Made by a program: the position numbers and the translations under genes. From JBDHTS01 sp044221445 (GTDB lineage Bacteria > Pseudomonadota > Alphaproteobacteria > Micavibrionales > Micavibrionaceae), in the NCBI GenBank assembly GCA_044221445.1, contig JBGAPF010000028.1, forward strand, positions 1 through 25,787: DNA of 25,787 bases, read 5' to 3'. Positions 1-7,156 of the stretch are shown here, one piece after another. How positions within the stretch are numbered: the first letter of the stretch is position 1; each line of letters opens with the position of its first letter. A model generated the notes under the pieces. That model searched no databases. It was given only the letters and a program-made list of their open reading frames with translations, and was not told the origin of the DNA.

Positions 1-2189
1 AGTTGGTGAGAAAAAGACCGGCCTGAATTTATCTCAGAAACTCTCTGGTGTCTGAAAAGGTCAATTGTTGCCTGAGACCATAGGTCAATGCATTCAAACA
101 AAATGATGATTTTATCTCTTTCATCGTCCGTTTCGGGACTTAGCTTTTTGACCAGTTCGCCCTTAAATTCGTGCTTAAGAGACTCTATATTGTCGGCCAT
201 ATCTAGCAGGCTTCCACGGCCGCACGCAATGTTCTCGAGGCAATACCAAGTCATCCATATCTTGAGCGCAGTCTCCATATAAAATTCTTTTTTATCCAGA
301 GTGCGCGCATAGTCCCATACTTTTTTTAGCTTTTCACAAGCAGGTGCTGCATAAGCGGAGGCATTAAAAAACAAAGGCGGTTCCAGGCATTCCTGAAAAG
401 CCTGTAAAGCTGCAATACTCAGATTTGCCGATGGAGAGCTTCCTAGACGCTCCATTTCCGCGGCCGCCAGCCGGCTGGCCAATGTGGACAAACGTTTGAT
501 TTCTTCTAGAAAAGGCAGGGTTATATTTTTTTCCAGCGCATGTTTTGCAAATGCTGGCATATGTATGAACCCCAAAATACTACTATAAGCAATTCCTGAA
601 AAGTCCGGTTCCCCGCCTGCTGCCGCTTGTTTCGCGCTTCTCAAAATCACTGTTTGTACTAGCTCCTTCATATTTGCCACTGGCTCATCAGCCTGGCGTG
701 CAAAATGATAGCTGATTTTTTTGATGTCTTCGGGTGGTAAAGACAAAAACGCGAGCGCGGAACTACAATATTTTTCATTATGAAGTTTTGGACCTGTGGC
801 CGACTGCACGTCGAAGGCAGGAATAGTTTTATAGCCCGCGACATGGATGTTTCTAAATTGCCCTTGCAGGCTTTTTGGCAAAAGCCTGTCATCCACACAG
901 CCCTCAGGCGTAATACGCAGGGACCCGAAAAACATTTCCCATTTTTCCTGCGTATCAAGATTGCGCTTGCTTTTGCTGGGATGCCAGCTTTGCGAGCCGA
1001 AGCTTTCCTGCAAACCTTCCAGGTTGTAGCTGATCACGAAAGGGTCGGCCTTAACGCGCCCATCGGTGCTAACAGGAAGGCGGGCAAGTGTTGCTCGCAG
1101 GAAATCGCGGGAAGGAAGTCCTCCGGAGATCACAGGGATTCGTGCCGCATGGACAGACTTCATGTGACGCTTGTCTGGCGAGAAGCAGCTTGCCGCAGCA
1201 CCTGACATCAAGATCCCTGCAAGGGCTGCCATGTGCATCTGTCCGTTTTCGGATGTGCCCCTGACTTCCCAATGATCTTTTTTTTGCCGGATAATATGGC
1301 CGCGGCTGGAGCCTGAGGAAAAATTGCGAAGAAGGTTGGTCGCACCAAAAGCAATAGGCGCGTTGCGCATAGCATGGCAAACGCCACGCATAACGCTGAA
1401 GCGCATGGGTTCAAAAGTAGGATTGTCCAGGTCGAGGACGGAACATCCCTGCAATGTTTCAATCCCGAAATTCAAATGGTGCGCTGAATCTGGTGAGAAA
1501 TATGGAATGACGCCGAGATCCTCGCAAACGGCGACAATGGCCGCGGTTATATGATGGAAATCGACGATCGCAGTCTTCAAATCCCGGTTAACAAGGCTTC
1601 GAATCTCAGGAACTTCTTTGCCGTCATACCATCCTTTGCCTCTGGTCCGCGAGTCGTATCGCGGCTCTATGATGTCCGCGACTCCTCCTCGGCAAAGAGG
1701 GTAAGTATGAAGCACGGCAAGCACTACATCGGAAGGTGTGGGATTGAGCGTCAGTGCTTTCGTCAGCCAGCTTATGCGGCGTTCCGCCTGCCTTTTTTCC
1801 GACCGCGTCATCCCTTCGTCATGCAGGATATGCCGGCAATATGAAAGCATGTCACGCAAACAGGCTTGCCTTTTCAGTTCATAGACTCCCTCGTCCTGAT
1901 TTCGCACCGCATTCAAAATCTTATGCGAGGGTGCAAGATGGGGAGCAAGGGCGAGGATCGCTTCATCGTCGGCACCGGGAAATGATTTTTCCAGATTATC
2001 TTTATAAACAGCGGGAGCGCGGGTCTCGAATTCAAATTCCATACCCCAGGTCCAGCGATATCCTCTGCGGTGCCATTCTTCTTCCTGCCGTAATGCGACA
2101 TCAAGAAGCAGGTCGTTCAGTTCCCATGTACTGGGCTTGAACGGTAACGGAAAATCCTTCAAAAGAGGATGGTCTGGTTCAATATCCAT
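1..2189 (-). CDS. Divergent glutamine-synthetase-fold ligase (partial, C-terminus beyond left edge)
   Basis: I translated this frame codon by codon from ATG at 2189 to the window edge: 729 codons, no stop. An in-frame stop at 2211-2213 and no other start codon fix the start. The motif layout is that of glutamine synthetase and related amidoligases. MEFEFE at residues 50-55 matches the first metal-binding ExE strand. SAHHLNFGIE at 235-244 matches the GS H-x-N/H strand. NLLRNFSSGSSRGH at 285-298 matches the NRSASIRIP loop (here R296). WEVRG at 307-311 followed by N315 and an Ala/Leu/Gly-rich helix (319-334) matches the RIEVRFPD...NPYL...AALL segment. Known for the family: ATP-dependent joining of an amine to a carboxylate. 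Substrate unknown. The match is weak in identity, and residues after about 340 have no counterpart I recognise. Codon use becomes AT-rich towards the edge (AGA, ATA, CTA), suggesting transfer. No clear Shine-Dalgarno is seen. Confidence 0.72.
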   Translation of the reverse strand, partial: MDIEPDHPLLKDFPLPFKPSTWELNDLLLDVALRQEEEWHRRGYRWTWGMEFEFETRAPAVYKDNLEKSFPGADDEAILALAPHLAPSHKILNAVRNQDEGVYELKRQACLRDMLSYCRHILHDEGMTRSEKRQAERRISWLTKALTLNPTPSDVVLAVLHTYPLCRGGVADIIEPRYDSRTRGKGWYDGKEVPEIRSLVNRDLKTAIVDFHHITAAIVAVCEDLGVIPYFSPDSAHHLNFGIETLQGCSVLDLDNPTFEPMRFSVMRGVCHAMRNAPIAFGATNLLRNFSSGSSRGHIIRQKKDHWEVRGTSENGQMHMAALAGILMSGAAASCFSPDKRHMKSVHAARIPVISGGLPSRDFLRATLARLPVSTDGRVKADPFVISYNLEGLQESFGSQSWHPSKSKRNLDTQEKWEMFFGSLRITPEGCVDDRLLPKSLQGQFRNIHVAGYKTIPAFDVQSATGPKLHNEKYCSSALAFLSLPPEDIKKISYHFARQADEPVANMKELVQTVILRSAKQAAAGGEPDFSGIAYSSILGFIHMPAFAKHALEKNITLPFLEEIKRLSTLASRLAAAEMERLGSSPSANLSIAALQAFQECLEPPLFFNASAYAAPACEKLKKVWDYARTLDKKEFYMETALKIWMTWYCLENIACGRGSLLDMADNIESLKHEFKGELVKKLSPETDDERDKIIILFECIDLWSQATIDLFRHQRVSEINSGRSFSHQ

Positions 2190-2216
2190 AAGAGCTTTTA
2201 GGAAGAAATTTTAATT

Positions 2217-2744
2217 ATGTCAACAGATATGCTTCTATCTCACATAAATTTATCGCTGGCGGGAACAGATGATATAACCGATTTAAACGGGATTGCGGCG
2301 TCTAATAACAGCCATAAGGAATCTGATTATTTCGCCCGTTGCCTGGCCGAGCAGGCGGAAGGGCGGCGGCTGGTGTTTATCGCCTCGCTGAACGGCAAGG
2401 CAGCTGGATACGGAATGCTGAACCGGGAGCCGCAATACGCCTTGTACAAGCGTCTCGGCATGCCGGAGATCCAGGATTTAAACGTTGTCCCGGAATGCCG
2501 TAAGAAGGGCGTGGCGACGGCCCTGATTTCCCGTTTCGAGGAAGAGGCGCGGAAGGCCGGCAAGACGGATATGGGCATCAGCGTCGGATTGTACGCCGAT
2601 TACGGGGCGGCACAGCGCCTGTATGTCCGCCTGGGCTATATCCCGGACGGGTTCGGCGTGACGTATGACCGCCAGCCGGTCAGGCCGGGCGAAATCCGGC
2701 CCGTTGACGACGATCTGTGCCTTATGATGGTGAAAGCGCTATAA
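2217..2744 (+). CDS. GNAT-family N-acetyltransferase
   Basis: Predicted cytoplasmic acetyl-CoA-dependent acetyltransferase of 175 residues, the usual size of a single GNAT domain. The acetyl-CoA motif A is clear: strand IQDLNVVPECR (residues 85-95), then R95-x-x-G98-x-A100 and the helix TALISRFEEEARKAG. Motif B follows as YGAAQRLYVRLGYIPDGFG (129-147), the usual A/L-Y-x-x-x-G-F/Y ending. The substrate cannot be told from sequence. The start is supported by AGGAAG at 2200-2205, 11 bases before the ATG. It is divergent from the glutamine-synthetase-like gene with only 27 bases between start codons, so the two promoters must overlap or lie in each other's coding sequence. This proximity might indicate a joint role but does not prove one. 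Confidence 0.87.
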   Translation: MSTDMLLSHINLSLAGTDDITDLNGIAASNNSHKESDYFARCLAEQAEGRRLVFIASLNGKAAGYGMLNREPQYALYKRLGMPEIQDLNVVPECRKKGVATALISRFEEEARKAGKTDMGISVGLYADYGAAQRLYVRLGYIPDGFGVTYDRQPVRPGEIRPVDDDLCLMMVKAL

Positions 2745-2803
2745 GGGATTGCCCGGCTCTGGCTTTTCTCTATGGTGATAGACTGTAAAGTGGGAGACTT
2801 CGC

Positions 2804-2962
2804 ATGAACGACCCTGAAAAAGAAGACGAAGGCAAAACCTTCGACATGTATCATTTCTTCAGCCGCTGGGATGTGCTGCTGGTCATTGCCGTGATCCTGA
2901 TCCTGCTCGTTTACGCGCTCGCGTCGAATTTCTTCGGGCCTTCGGGGCAGGGCGCGATTTAA
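2804..2962 (+). CDS. Small single-pass membrane protein (52 aa)
   Basis: A short ORF with a good ribosome-binding site (GGGAG at 2792-2796, 7 bases before ATG). The first 22 residues are polar and acidic (MNDPEKEDEGKTFDMYHFF...), followed by a hydrophobic segment at about residues 24-41 (VLLVIAVILILLVYALAS) and a short tail NFFGPSGQGAI. This suggests one transmembrane helix with the acidic N-terminus in the cytoplasm. I recognise no family. It ends tail-to-tail with ygfZ, the two stop codons overlapping at 2959-2962. It follows the GNAT gene by 59 bases and may be cotranscribed with it. Confidence 0.6.
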   Translation: MNDPEKEDEGKTFDMYHFFSRWDVLLVIAVILILLVYALASNFFGPSGQGAI

Positions 2963-3768
2963 TCCTGCCGGATCAAGGCAAAGGGAAGGATGGAGGCGTC
3001 GCGCACGGTTTCGTCTTTCAGAAGCGCCAGCCCGGTTCTACCGCATGCCGAGCGCGCCTGTCCCGCCGCATGGCCGCCAATGCCGATATCGGTGCCAGGG
3101 ACGGGCGCTTCGTCAGGCCATTCCACCGCATATAAATGTTTTTTGGCGAGGCCGCGATGATGCATGCGGGCCGTCAGTTCCTGCCCGACATAGCAGCCCT
3201 TTTCGAAAGATATGCCGTTCAGGCGATCGAGATTGCATTCGATCAGCGTGGATTGTTCGGGGATCATGTCGCGGCTGCCGTCCGGGATGCCGAGGCGGAT
3301 GCGATGTTCGTCCCATGCGGCGAAGGGTTTTTCCTCGATGCCTTCAGGTTTTTCCAGACTGCGGCTTCCCATTGCCGGGTGACGGGGGTCCTGGTACGTT
3401 TCGCCGAAAGACATGTGATAAATGGCGTATACAGGATGGCTGTCCAGCGCTTCCATATCGACTTTCATCCGTAGTTTGTACAAAGACAGTTTTTTGAAGA
3501 GCGCCTGCAGGCGCGCGCCGCCTTCGCAATCCAGGACAAGCCTGTCGTCCTCCTTGAAGATAATGAAATCGAACAGGTATTTTCCCTGCGGCGTCAGCAG
3601 GCAGGCGTATAAGGAATCCTGGACCCGCAAAAGGTCGAGGTCGTTGCTGACGAGCGCCTGAAGGAATGCATGCCGGTCCGGCCCGCCGACACGGATCAGG
3701 CCGCGACCGGGCAGGGTAACAAAGAACGGCTTTCGTTCGGGGCCAGTATCGCCTAAAACTTCAATCAT
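2959..3768 (-). CDS. ygfZ: YgfZ/GcvT-like folate-binding protein
   Basis: YgfZ is a tetrahydrofolate-binding relative of GcvT that supports assembly or repair of some iron-sulfur enzymes. The signature K-G-C-Y-x-G-Q-E is present as KGCYVGQE at residues 190-197 with the conserved Cys192, followed by LTARMHHRG. The N-terminal part (GRGLIRVGGPDRHAFLQALVSNDL) and LLTPQGKYLFDFIIF are also typical. At 269 residues it is close to family size, a little short. The frame is open six codons further to a GTG at 3786, but ATG at 3768 has AGGA five bases upstream (AGGACCTTCATG) and fits the family better. This ATG shares the palindrome CATG (3766-3769) with the start codon of the opposite-strand glycosyltransferase. 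Confidence 0.9.
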   Translation of the reverse strand: MIEVLGDTGPERKPFFVTLPGRGLIRVGGPDRHAFLQALVSNDLDLLRVQDSLYACLLTPQGKYLFDFIIFKEDDRLVLDCEGGARLQALFKKLSLYKLRMKVDMEALDSHPVYAIYHMSFGETYQDPRHPAMGSRSLEKPEGIEEKPFAAWDEHRIRLGIPDGSRDMIPEQSTLIECNLDRLNGISFEKGCYVGQELTARMHHRGLAKKHLYAVEWPDEAPVPGTDIGIGGHAAGQARSACGRTGLALLKDETVRDASILPFALIRQD

Positions 3769-4717
3769 GAAGGTCCTGTTTATCACATCCAGCCGCCTGG
3801 GCGATGCCGTTTTATCGACCGGATTGCTGGATCATATACTCCATACATCGCCGGATTCCAGGATAACGATCGCCTGCGGCGGACTTGCGGCCAGCCTGTT
3901 CGAGGGCATGCCAGGACTCGATAAGATCATCGTCCTGAAAAAGCAGAGTTTTCACAGGCACTGGCTTAAACTGTGGCGCCAGACTGTTTCCACCCGCTGG
4001 GATATCGTGATCGACCTGCGCGACAGCATTGTCTCGCGCACCGTCCCGGCGCGGCGGCGGTTTGTGTTCGGCAAACATATCGGCCGCAAGCTTCACAAGG
4101 TGGAGCAGAATGCCGCCGTCATGAAACTGGCCGTGCCGCCGGACCCTGTTCTGTTCATTTCACCAGTGCAGGAAGGCGCGGCCCGGCGCCTCATACCCGA
4201 CGGCGATCCTGTGCTGGCGCTGGGGCCCGCGGCCAACTGGATCGGCAAGACATGGCCCGCCCAGCGCTTTATCGAACTGGCGGCGCGTCTGACGGCGCCG
4301 GACGGGATCATGCCCGGAGCGCGTGTCGCCATCTTCGCGGCGCCGGGCGAGGAGGGGATCGCGACACGCGTGCTGGAAAGCGTTCCGGAAGACAGGCGGA
4401 TCGACATGATCGCTAAAACCGATCCGGGCACCGCCGCGGCGGCGCTGCAGCGCTGCGATTTATATATCGGCAACGATTCCGGGCTGATGCATTGCGCAGC
4501 GGCGGCAGGGATACCGACGCTCGGTCTGTTTGGCCCCAGCTGGCCGCATTTGTACAGGCCTTGGGGTGTCCACACCGCCTGGGCCGGAACGCCGGAGACT
4601 TTCGCGGAGCTGACGGATTTTCCCGGTTACGATTCCAAAACGCTCGACCGCACTTTGATGGAAACCCTGGATATCGAAACAGTGATGAGGGCGGTTTACG
4701 CCCTCATCCGTAAATAA
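3767..4717 (+). CDS. Glycosyltransferase family 9 (heptosyltransferase-like)
   Basis: A 316-residue GT-B enzyme of family GT9, the family of LPS heptosyltransferases WaaC/WaaF, expected to act at the inner face of the cytoplasmic membrane on envelope glycolipid. The N-terminus MKVLFITSSRLGDAVLSTGL is the standard GT9 opening strand and loop. The donor-binding half shows LGPAANWIGKTWPAQRFIEL, and then IGNDSGLMHCAAAAGIPTLG with D237, followed by LFGPSWPHLYRPWG. Acceptor and donor are unknown. The start is set by this family N-terminus; no strong Shine-Dalgarno precedes it. The start codon overlaps the ygfZ start on the other strand. A perfect 10-bp hairpin lies in its last codons. Confidence 0.9.
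   Translation: MKVLFITSSRLGDAVLSTGLLDHILHTSPDSRITIACGGLAASLFEGMPGLDKIIVLKKQSFHRHWLKLWRQTVSTRWDIVIDLRDSIVSRTVPARRRFVFGKHIGRKLHKVEQNAAVMKLAVPPDPVLFISPVQEGAARRLIPDGDPVLALGPAANWIGKTWPAQRFIELAARLTAPDGIMPGARVAIFAAPGEEGIATRVLESVPEDRRIDMIAKTDPGTAAAALQRCDLYIGNDSGLMHCAAAAGIPTLGLFGPSWPHLYRPWGVHTAWAGTPETFAELTDFPGYDSKTLDRTLMETLDIETVMRAVYALIRK
4684..4708. terminator. Perfect 10-bp hairpin at the convergent 3' ends
   Basis: GATGAGGGCG (4684-4693) and CGCCCTCATC (4699-4708) are perfect complements around a 5-base loop GTTTA. The hairpin sits in the last codons of the GT9 gene, 3 bases before its stop, and 20 bases beyond the stop of the converging lipoprotein gene. Neither strand has a classic T-run directly after the stem, so this is a possible bidirectional terminator or 3'-end-stabilising structure rather than a textbook intrinsic terminator. 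Confidence 0.45.
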
Positions 4718-4728
4718 AACCGGTGATT

Positions 4729-5286
4729 TTACTGGTTCAGGCTGGTGAAGCTTGGATCTTTCGGCTGTTCGGCGGCAGTTTTTTTCGGTTTGTTCTCGCC
4801 TGTTCTGCTGCCGTATTGCTGGCCGATGATGGTTTCCACGTAATCCTTGCGCGAACGTTCCGCCTGGTCGTAGGGCAGATACTGAGTGCGTTCCCAGCCT
4901 TTGGCTGCCATGCAGGTCTCGAAGTCTTCATAATCGTAATATTCCGCATGCAGCGATCCGTTGCGCTTAGGCGTCTGGTAGAGTTCAAGGGCGCCTTCGG
5001 GAGAGACGGGATTGACCACTTCACCCCCGGCATAACGGTCGGCGGGCACTCTGCCGCCGCGCATGACGCCAAGGCGTTCAAGCTCGCGGACATCCGTCAC
5101 GCAATGGGCAATATCACGCTGGAGCATCTGCTGCGCTTTAGGCCCTTCAAGATAGACAGCCGAAGACGCGTCGCTGCGTTGCCAGTACTGGGCGCGGGAC
5201 AGGTTCGAGCGCGGCATGGTGCTGCACCCTGTCACGATCAGCACCGAAGCGGTGGCCAGGAGGCAGACGAATGTGTTTTTCAGCAT
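4729..5286 (-). CDS. Putative lipoprotein of unknown function
   Basis: A 185-residue protein with a signal peptide and lipobox: MLKNTFVCLLATASVLIVTGC, with V18-T19-G20-C21 at the lipidation site, so it should be anchored in the cell envelope. The mature part holds two more cysteines (IAHCV and FETCMAAKGWE); the latter, Y/F-x-x-C-M-x-A-K-G-W, recurs in many small proteobacterial lipoproteins. The C-terminus is polar (GENKPKKTAAEQPKDPSF) and probably disordered. I chose ATG at 5286 (AGG nine bases upstream) over an in-frame TTG at 5295. It follows the solute-binding protein gene after a 58-base gap containing a terminator-like hairpin, so it may be expressed separately. I do not recognise a named family. 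Confidence 0.78.
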   Translation of the reverse strand: MLKNTFVCLLATASVLIVTGCSTMPRSNLSRAQYWQRSDASSAVYLEGPKAQQMLQRDIAHCVTDVRELERLGVMRGGRVPADRYAGGEVVNPVSPEGALELYQTPKRNGSLHAEYYDYEDFETCMAAKGWERTQYLPYDQAERSRKDYVETIIGQQYGSRTGENKPKKTAAEQPKDPSFTSLNQ

Positions 5287-5300
5287 GAATATCAACCTGT

Positions 5301-5331
5301 AAAAAGACGTTTCCTGCTGAAAATAGCAGGA
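5301..5331 (-). terminator. Terminator-like hairpin between solute-binding protein and lipoprotein genes
   Basis: On the minus strand TCCTGCT (5331-5325) and AGCAGGA (5318-5312) form a 7-bp stem with a 6-base loop ATTTTC, followed by AACGTC and a run of five T (5305-5301). The T-run begins six bases after the stem, which weakens it. It could end or attenuate transcription of the lysA series before the lipoprotein gene. Confidence 0.4.
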
Positions 5332-5344
5332 GCCGCAGCCCGGC

Positions 5345-7153
5345 TCAATGTTTATTCGCTTTTATGTCCACATCGGGCCGTACCCACCATGTCTCGAACG
5401 TGAACCCGTAAATGGGGTTTTGAGCAGGGTGGGCCAGAAAACGGCGGTAAGCCACGTCGTCAACCCCCGAATAATAAAGGGGAATCATGTACCAGCCCCA
5501 GGTCAGGGCCCGGTCGAGGGCATGGACTTTGGCTTCCAGTTCCTCGCGGGTTTTCGAGCGTGCGATTCCTTCCGCCAGCGTGTCGATAGCCGGGCTGCAT
5601 ATACCGGCATAGTTCCAGCGCGAAGGCTGGTCCCGTGAGGCGCAGGTCCAATAGGATACCTGTTCCGATCCCGGCGACAGGGTATTCTGCCAGTAATGGA
5701 GCACCATATCGTAATCATAGTCGTTGAGTCTGCCTGTGAACGCTGCCGTGTCCAGAACCCGGATGGTCAGGCCGATCCCTAGGCGTTCGAGGTTCGCGGC
5801 AAACTGCAGGGCGATTTTTTCGTCTTCCCGCGCATTGACGATCATCTCGAACGTCAAGGGCCGGTCGGGGTTCGTAGCCTGAATCCTTTTACCATTTTTT
5901 ACTATCCAGCCCGCTTGTTTCAGGAGTTTGTCGGCCAGACGCAGATGGGTGCGCAAATCAGCCTGGTCCCTGATATCGGGCGGTTGCCATGCCGGTCCAA
6001 AGACGGTGGCGGGCAAGCGGTCTTTATAGGGGGCCAGCAATGCCTGCTCCTCCTCCGAAGGCGTGCCCGTGGCCGCAAGCGTGGAATTGGGGAAATAACT
6101 GGCGGCGCGCTTGTACTGGCCACGGAACAGGTTGGCATTGATCCAGCGGAAGTCGAGAACCTGGGAGAGGGCCTCGCGCACCCGGATGTCATCAAACGGT
6201 GCGCGCCGGGTGTTAAAGATAAGCGCGGTCAGGCGTTCGGTGCGGCCATGCGGCATGGCTTCCATCACAATGTCGCCACGCCTGACCGCAGGAATGTCAT
6301 AAGCCGATGCCCATTTCGCGGCGTTGAACTCACGGCGCAGATCAACATTGCCGGCCTTGAAAGCCTCCAGGGCGACCGTGTCGTCGCGGTAATAATCGTA
6401 CACTATGCTGTCGAAATTATACTGGCCTTTATTGACCGGCAAGTTTGCGGCCCAGTAATTTTTATCCCGTTCGTAAACGATCCGGCGTCCAGGATCGATC
6501 TTCGCGATCATATAAGGTCCGCTGGAAAGCGGCGGCTGGAGCGTGGCGGAATCGAACGGTCGTTCTTTCCACCACGACTTTGACAGCACGGGCATCATTG
6601 CCAGTATCATCACGGTCTCCCGGTCATATCCTTCACCAAGAGAAAATCTGACCGTGTGTGCATCAGGGCTTTCGGTCTTTGCCACCAGTTTGTAAACGCG
6701 GCGCATATTCGGACGTCCATGCTGTTTCAGCGTTTCGAACGAAAAAACGACGTCCGCGGCCGTGATCGGCGAGCCGTCCCGGAATTTTGCCCGTGGATCG
6801 ATATGAAAGGTAATGGAGGACCGGTCTTCCGGCACATCCGCGCGTTCCGCGATCAGCGGGTAAAGCGTAAACGGCTCGTCCCATGCCCGGGCCATCAGTC
6901 GGTCGTAATAAAGCGAAAGTCCCTGAGCCGCAGTTCCCTTGATCGCGAAAGGGTTCAGGCTGTCGAACGTACCGGGAAAGGATTGCACCACCTGGCCCCC
7001 TTTCGGTGCGTTGGGATTGGCATAGCCGACATGGTCGAAGCCATCAGGGTATTTCGGCGCGCCATGCATGGCGAGGCCTTGCGCCCACGCCGCTCCGTGC
7101 CAGGACACCAGCATGAAGAGTAACCCGAAAAATCCTGCCTTTACCCGCATCAT
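5345..7153 (-). CDS. Periplasmic solute-binding protein, family 5 (YejA-like)
   Basis: A 602-residue periplasmic receptor of an oligopeptide-type ABC importer. The signal peptide is MMRVKAGFFGLLFMLVSW... with probable cleavage after AWA (residue 24). The mature N-terminus LAMHGAPKYPDGFDHVGYAN followed by PNAPKGG is characteristic of the YejA subgroup, whose members bind peptides such as microcin C. Also seen are TFDSLNPF, the FHIDPRAKFRDGSPITAADVVFSF region of family 5, and the distal VREALSQVLDFRWINANLF helix. Length is normal for YejA. No permease (YejB/E) or ATPase (YejF) gene is adjacent, so the partner transporter must be elsewhere. The start lies 3 bases after the stop of the TIGR02302-type gene, indicating one operon. 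Confidence 0.9.
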   Translation of the reverse strand: MMRVKAGFFGLLFMLVSWHGAAWAQGLAMHGAPKYPDGFDHVGYANPNAPKGGQVVQSFPGTFDSLNPFAIKGTAAQGLSLYYDRLMARAWDEPFTLYPLIAERADVPEDRSSITFHIDPRAKFRDGSPITAADVVFSFETLKQHGRPNMRRVYKLVAKTESPDAHTVRFSLGEGYDRETVMILAMMPVLSKSWWKERPFDSATLQPPLSSGPYMIAKIDPGRRIVYERDKNYWAANLPVNKGQYNFDSIVYDYYRDDTVALEAFKAGNVDLRREFNAAKWASAYDIPAVRRGDIVMEAMPHGRTERLTALIFNTRRAPFDDIRVREALSQVLDFRWINANLFRGQYKRAASYFPNSTLAATGTPSEEEQALLAPYKDRLPATVFGPAWQPPDIRDQADLRTHLRLADKLLKQAGWIVKNGKRIQATNPDRPLTFEMIVNAREDEKIALQFAANLERLGIGLTIRVLDTAAFTGRLNDYDYDMVLHYWQNTLSPGSEQVSYWTCASRDQPSRWNYAGICSPAIDTLAEGIARSKTREELEAKVHALDRALTWGWYMIPLYYSGVDDVAYRRFLAHPAQNPIYGFTFETWWVRPDVDIKANKH

Positions 7154-7156
7154 GAA

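Noticed and set aside
780..1205. Plus-strand ORF of 141 codons, and other short ORFs at 1-2140
   Set aside because: All lie opposite or out of frame with the 729-codon minus-strand frame, which carries ligase motifs; they have no recognisable domain.
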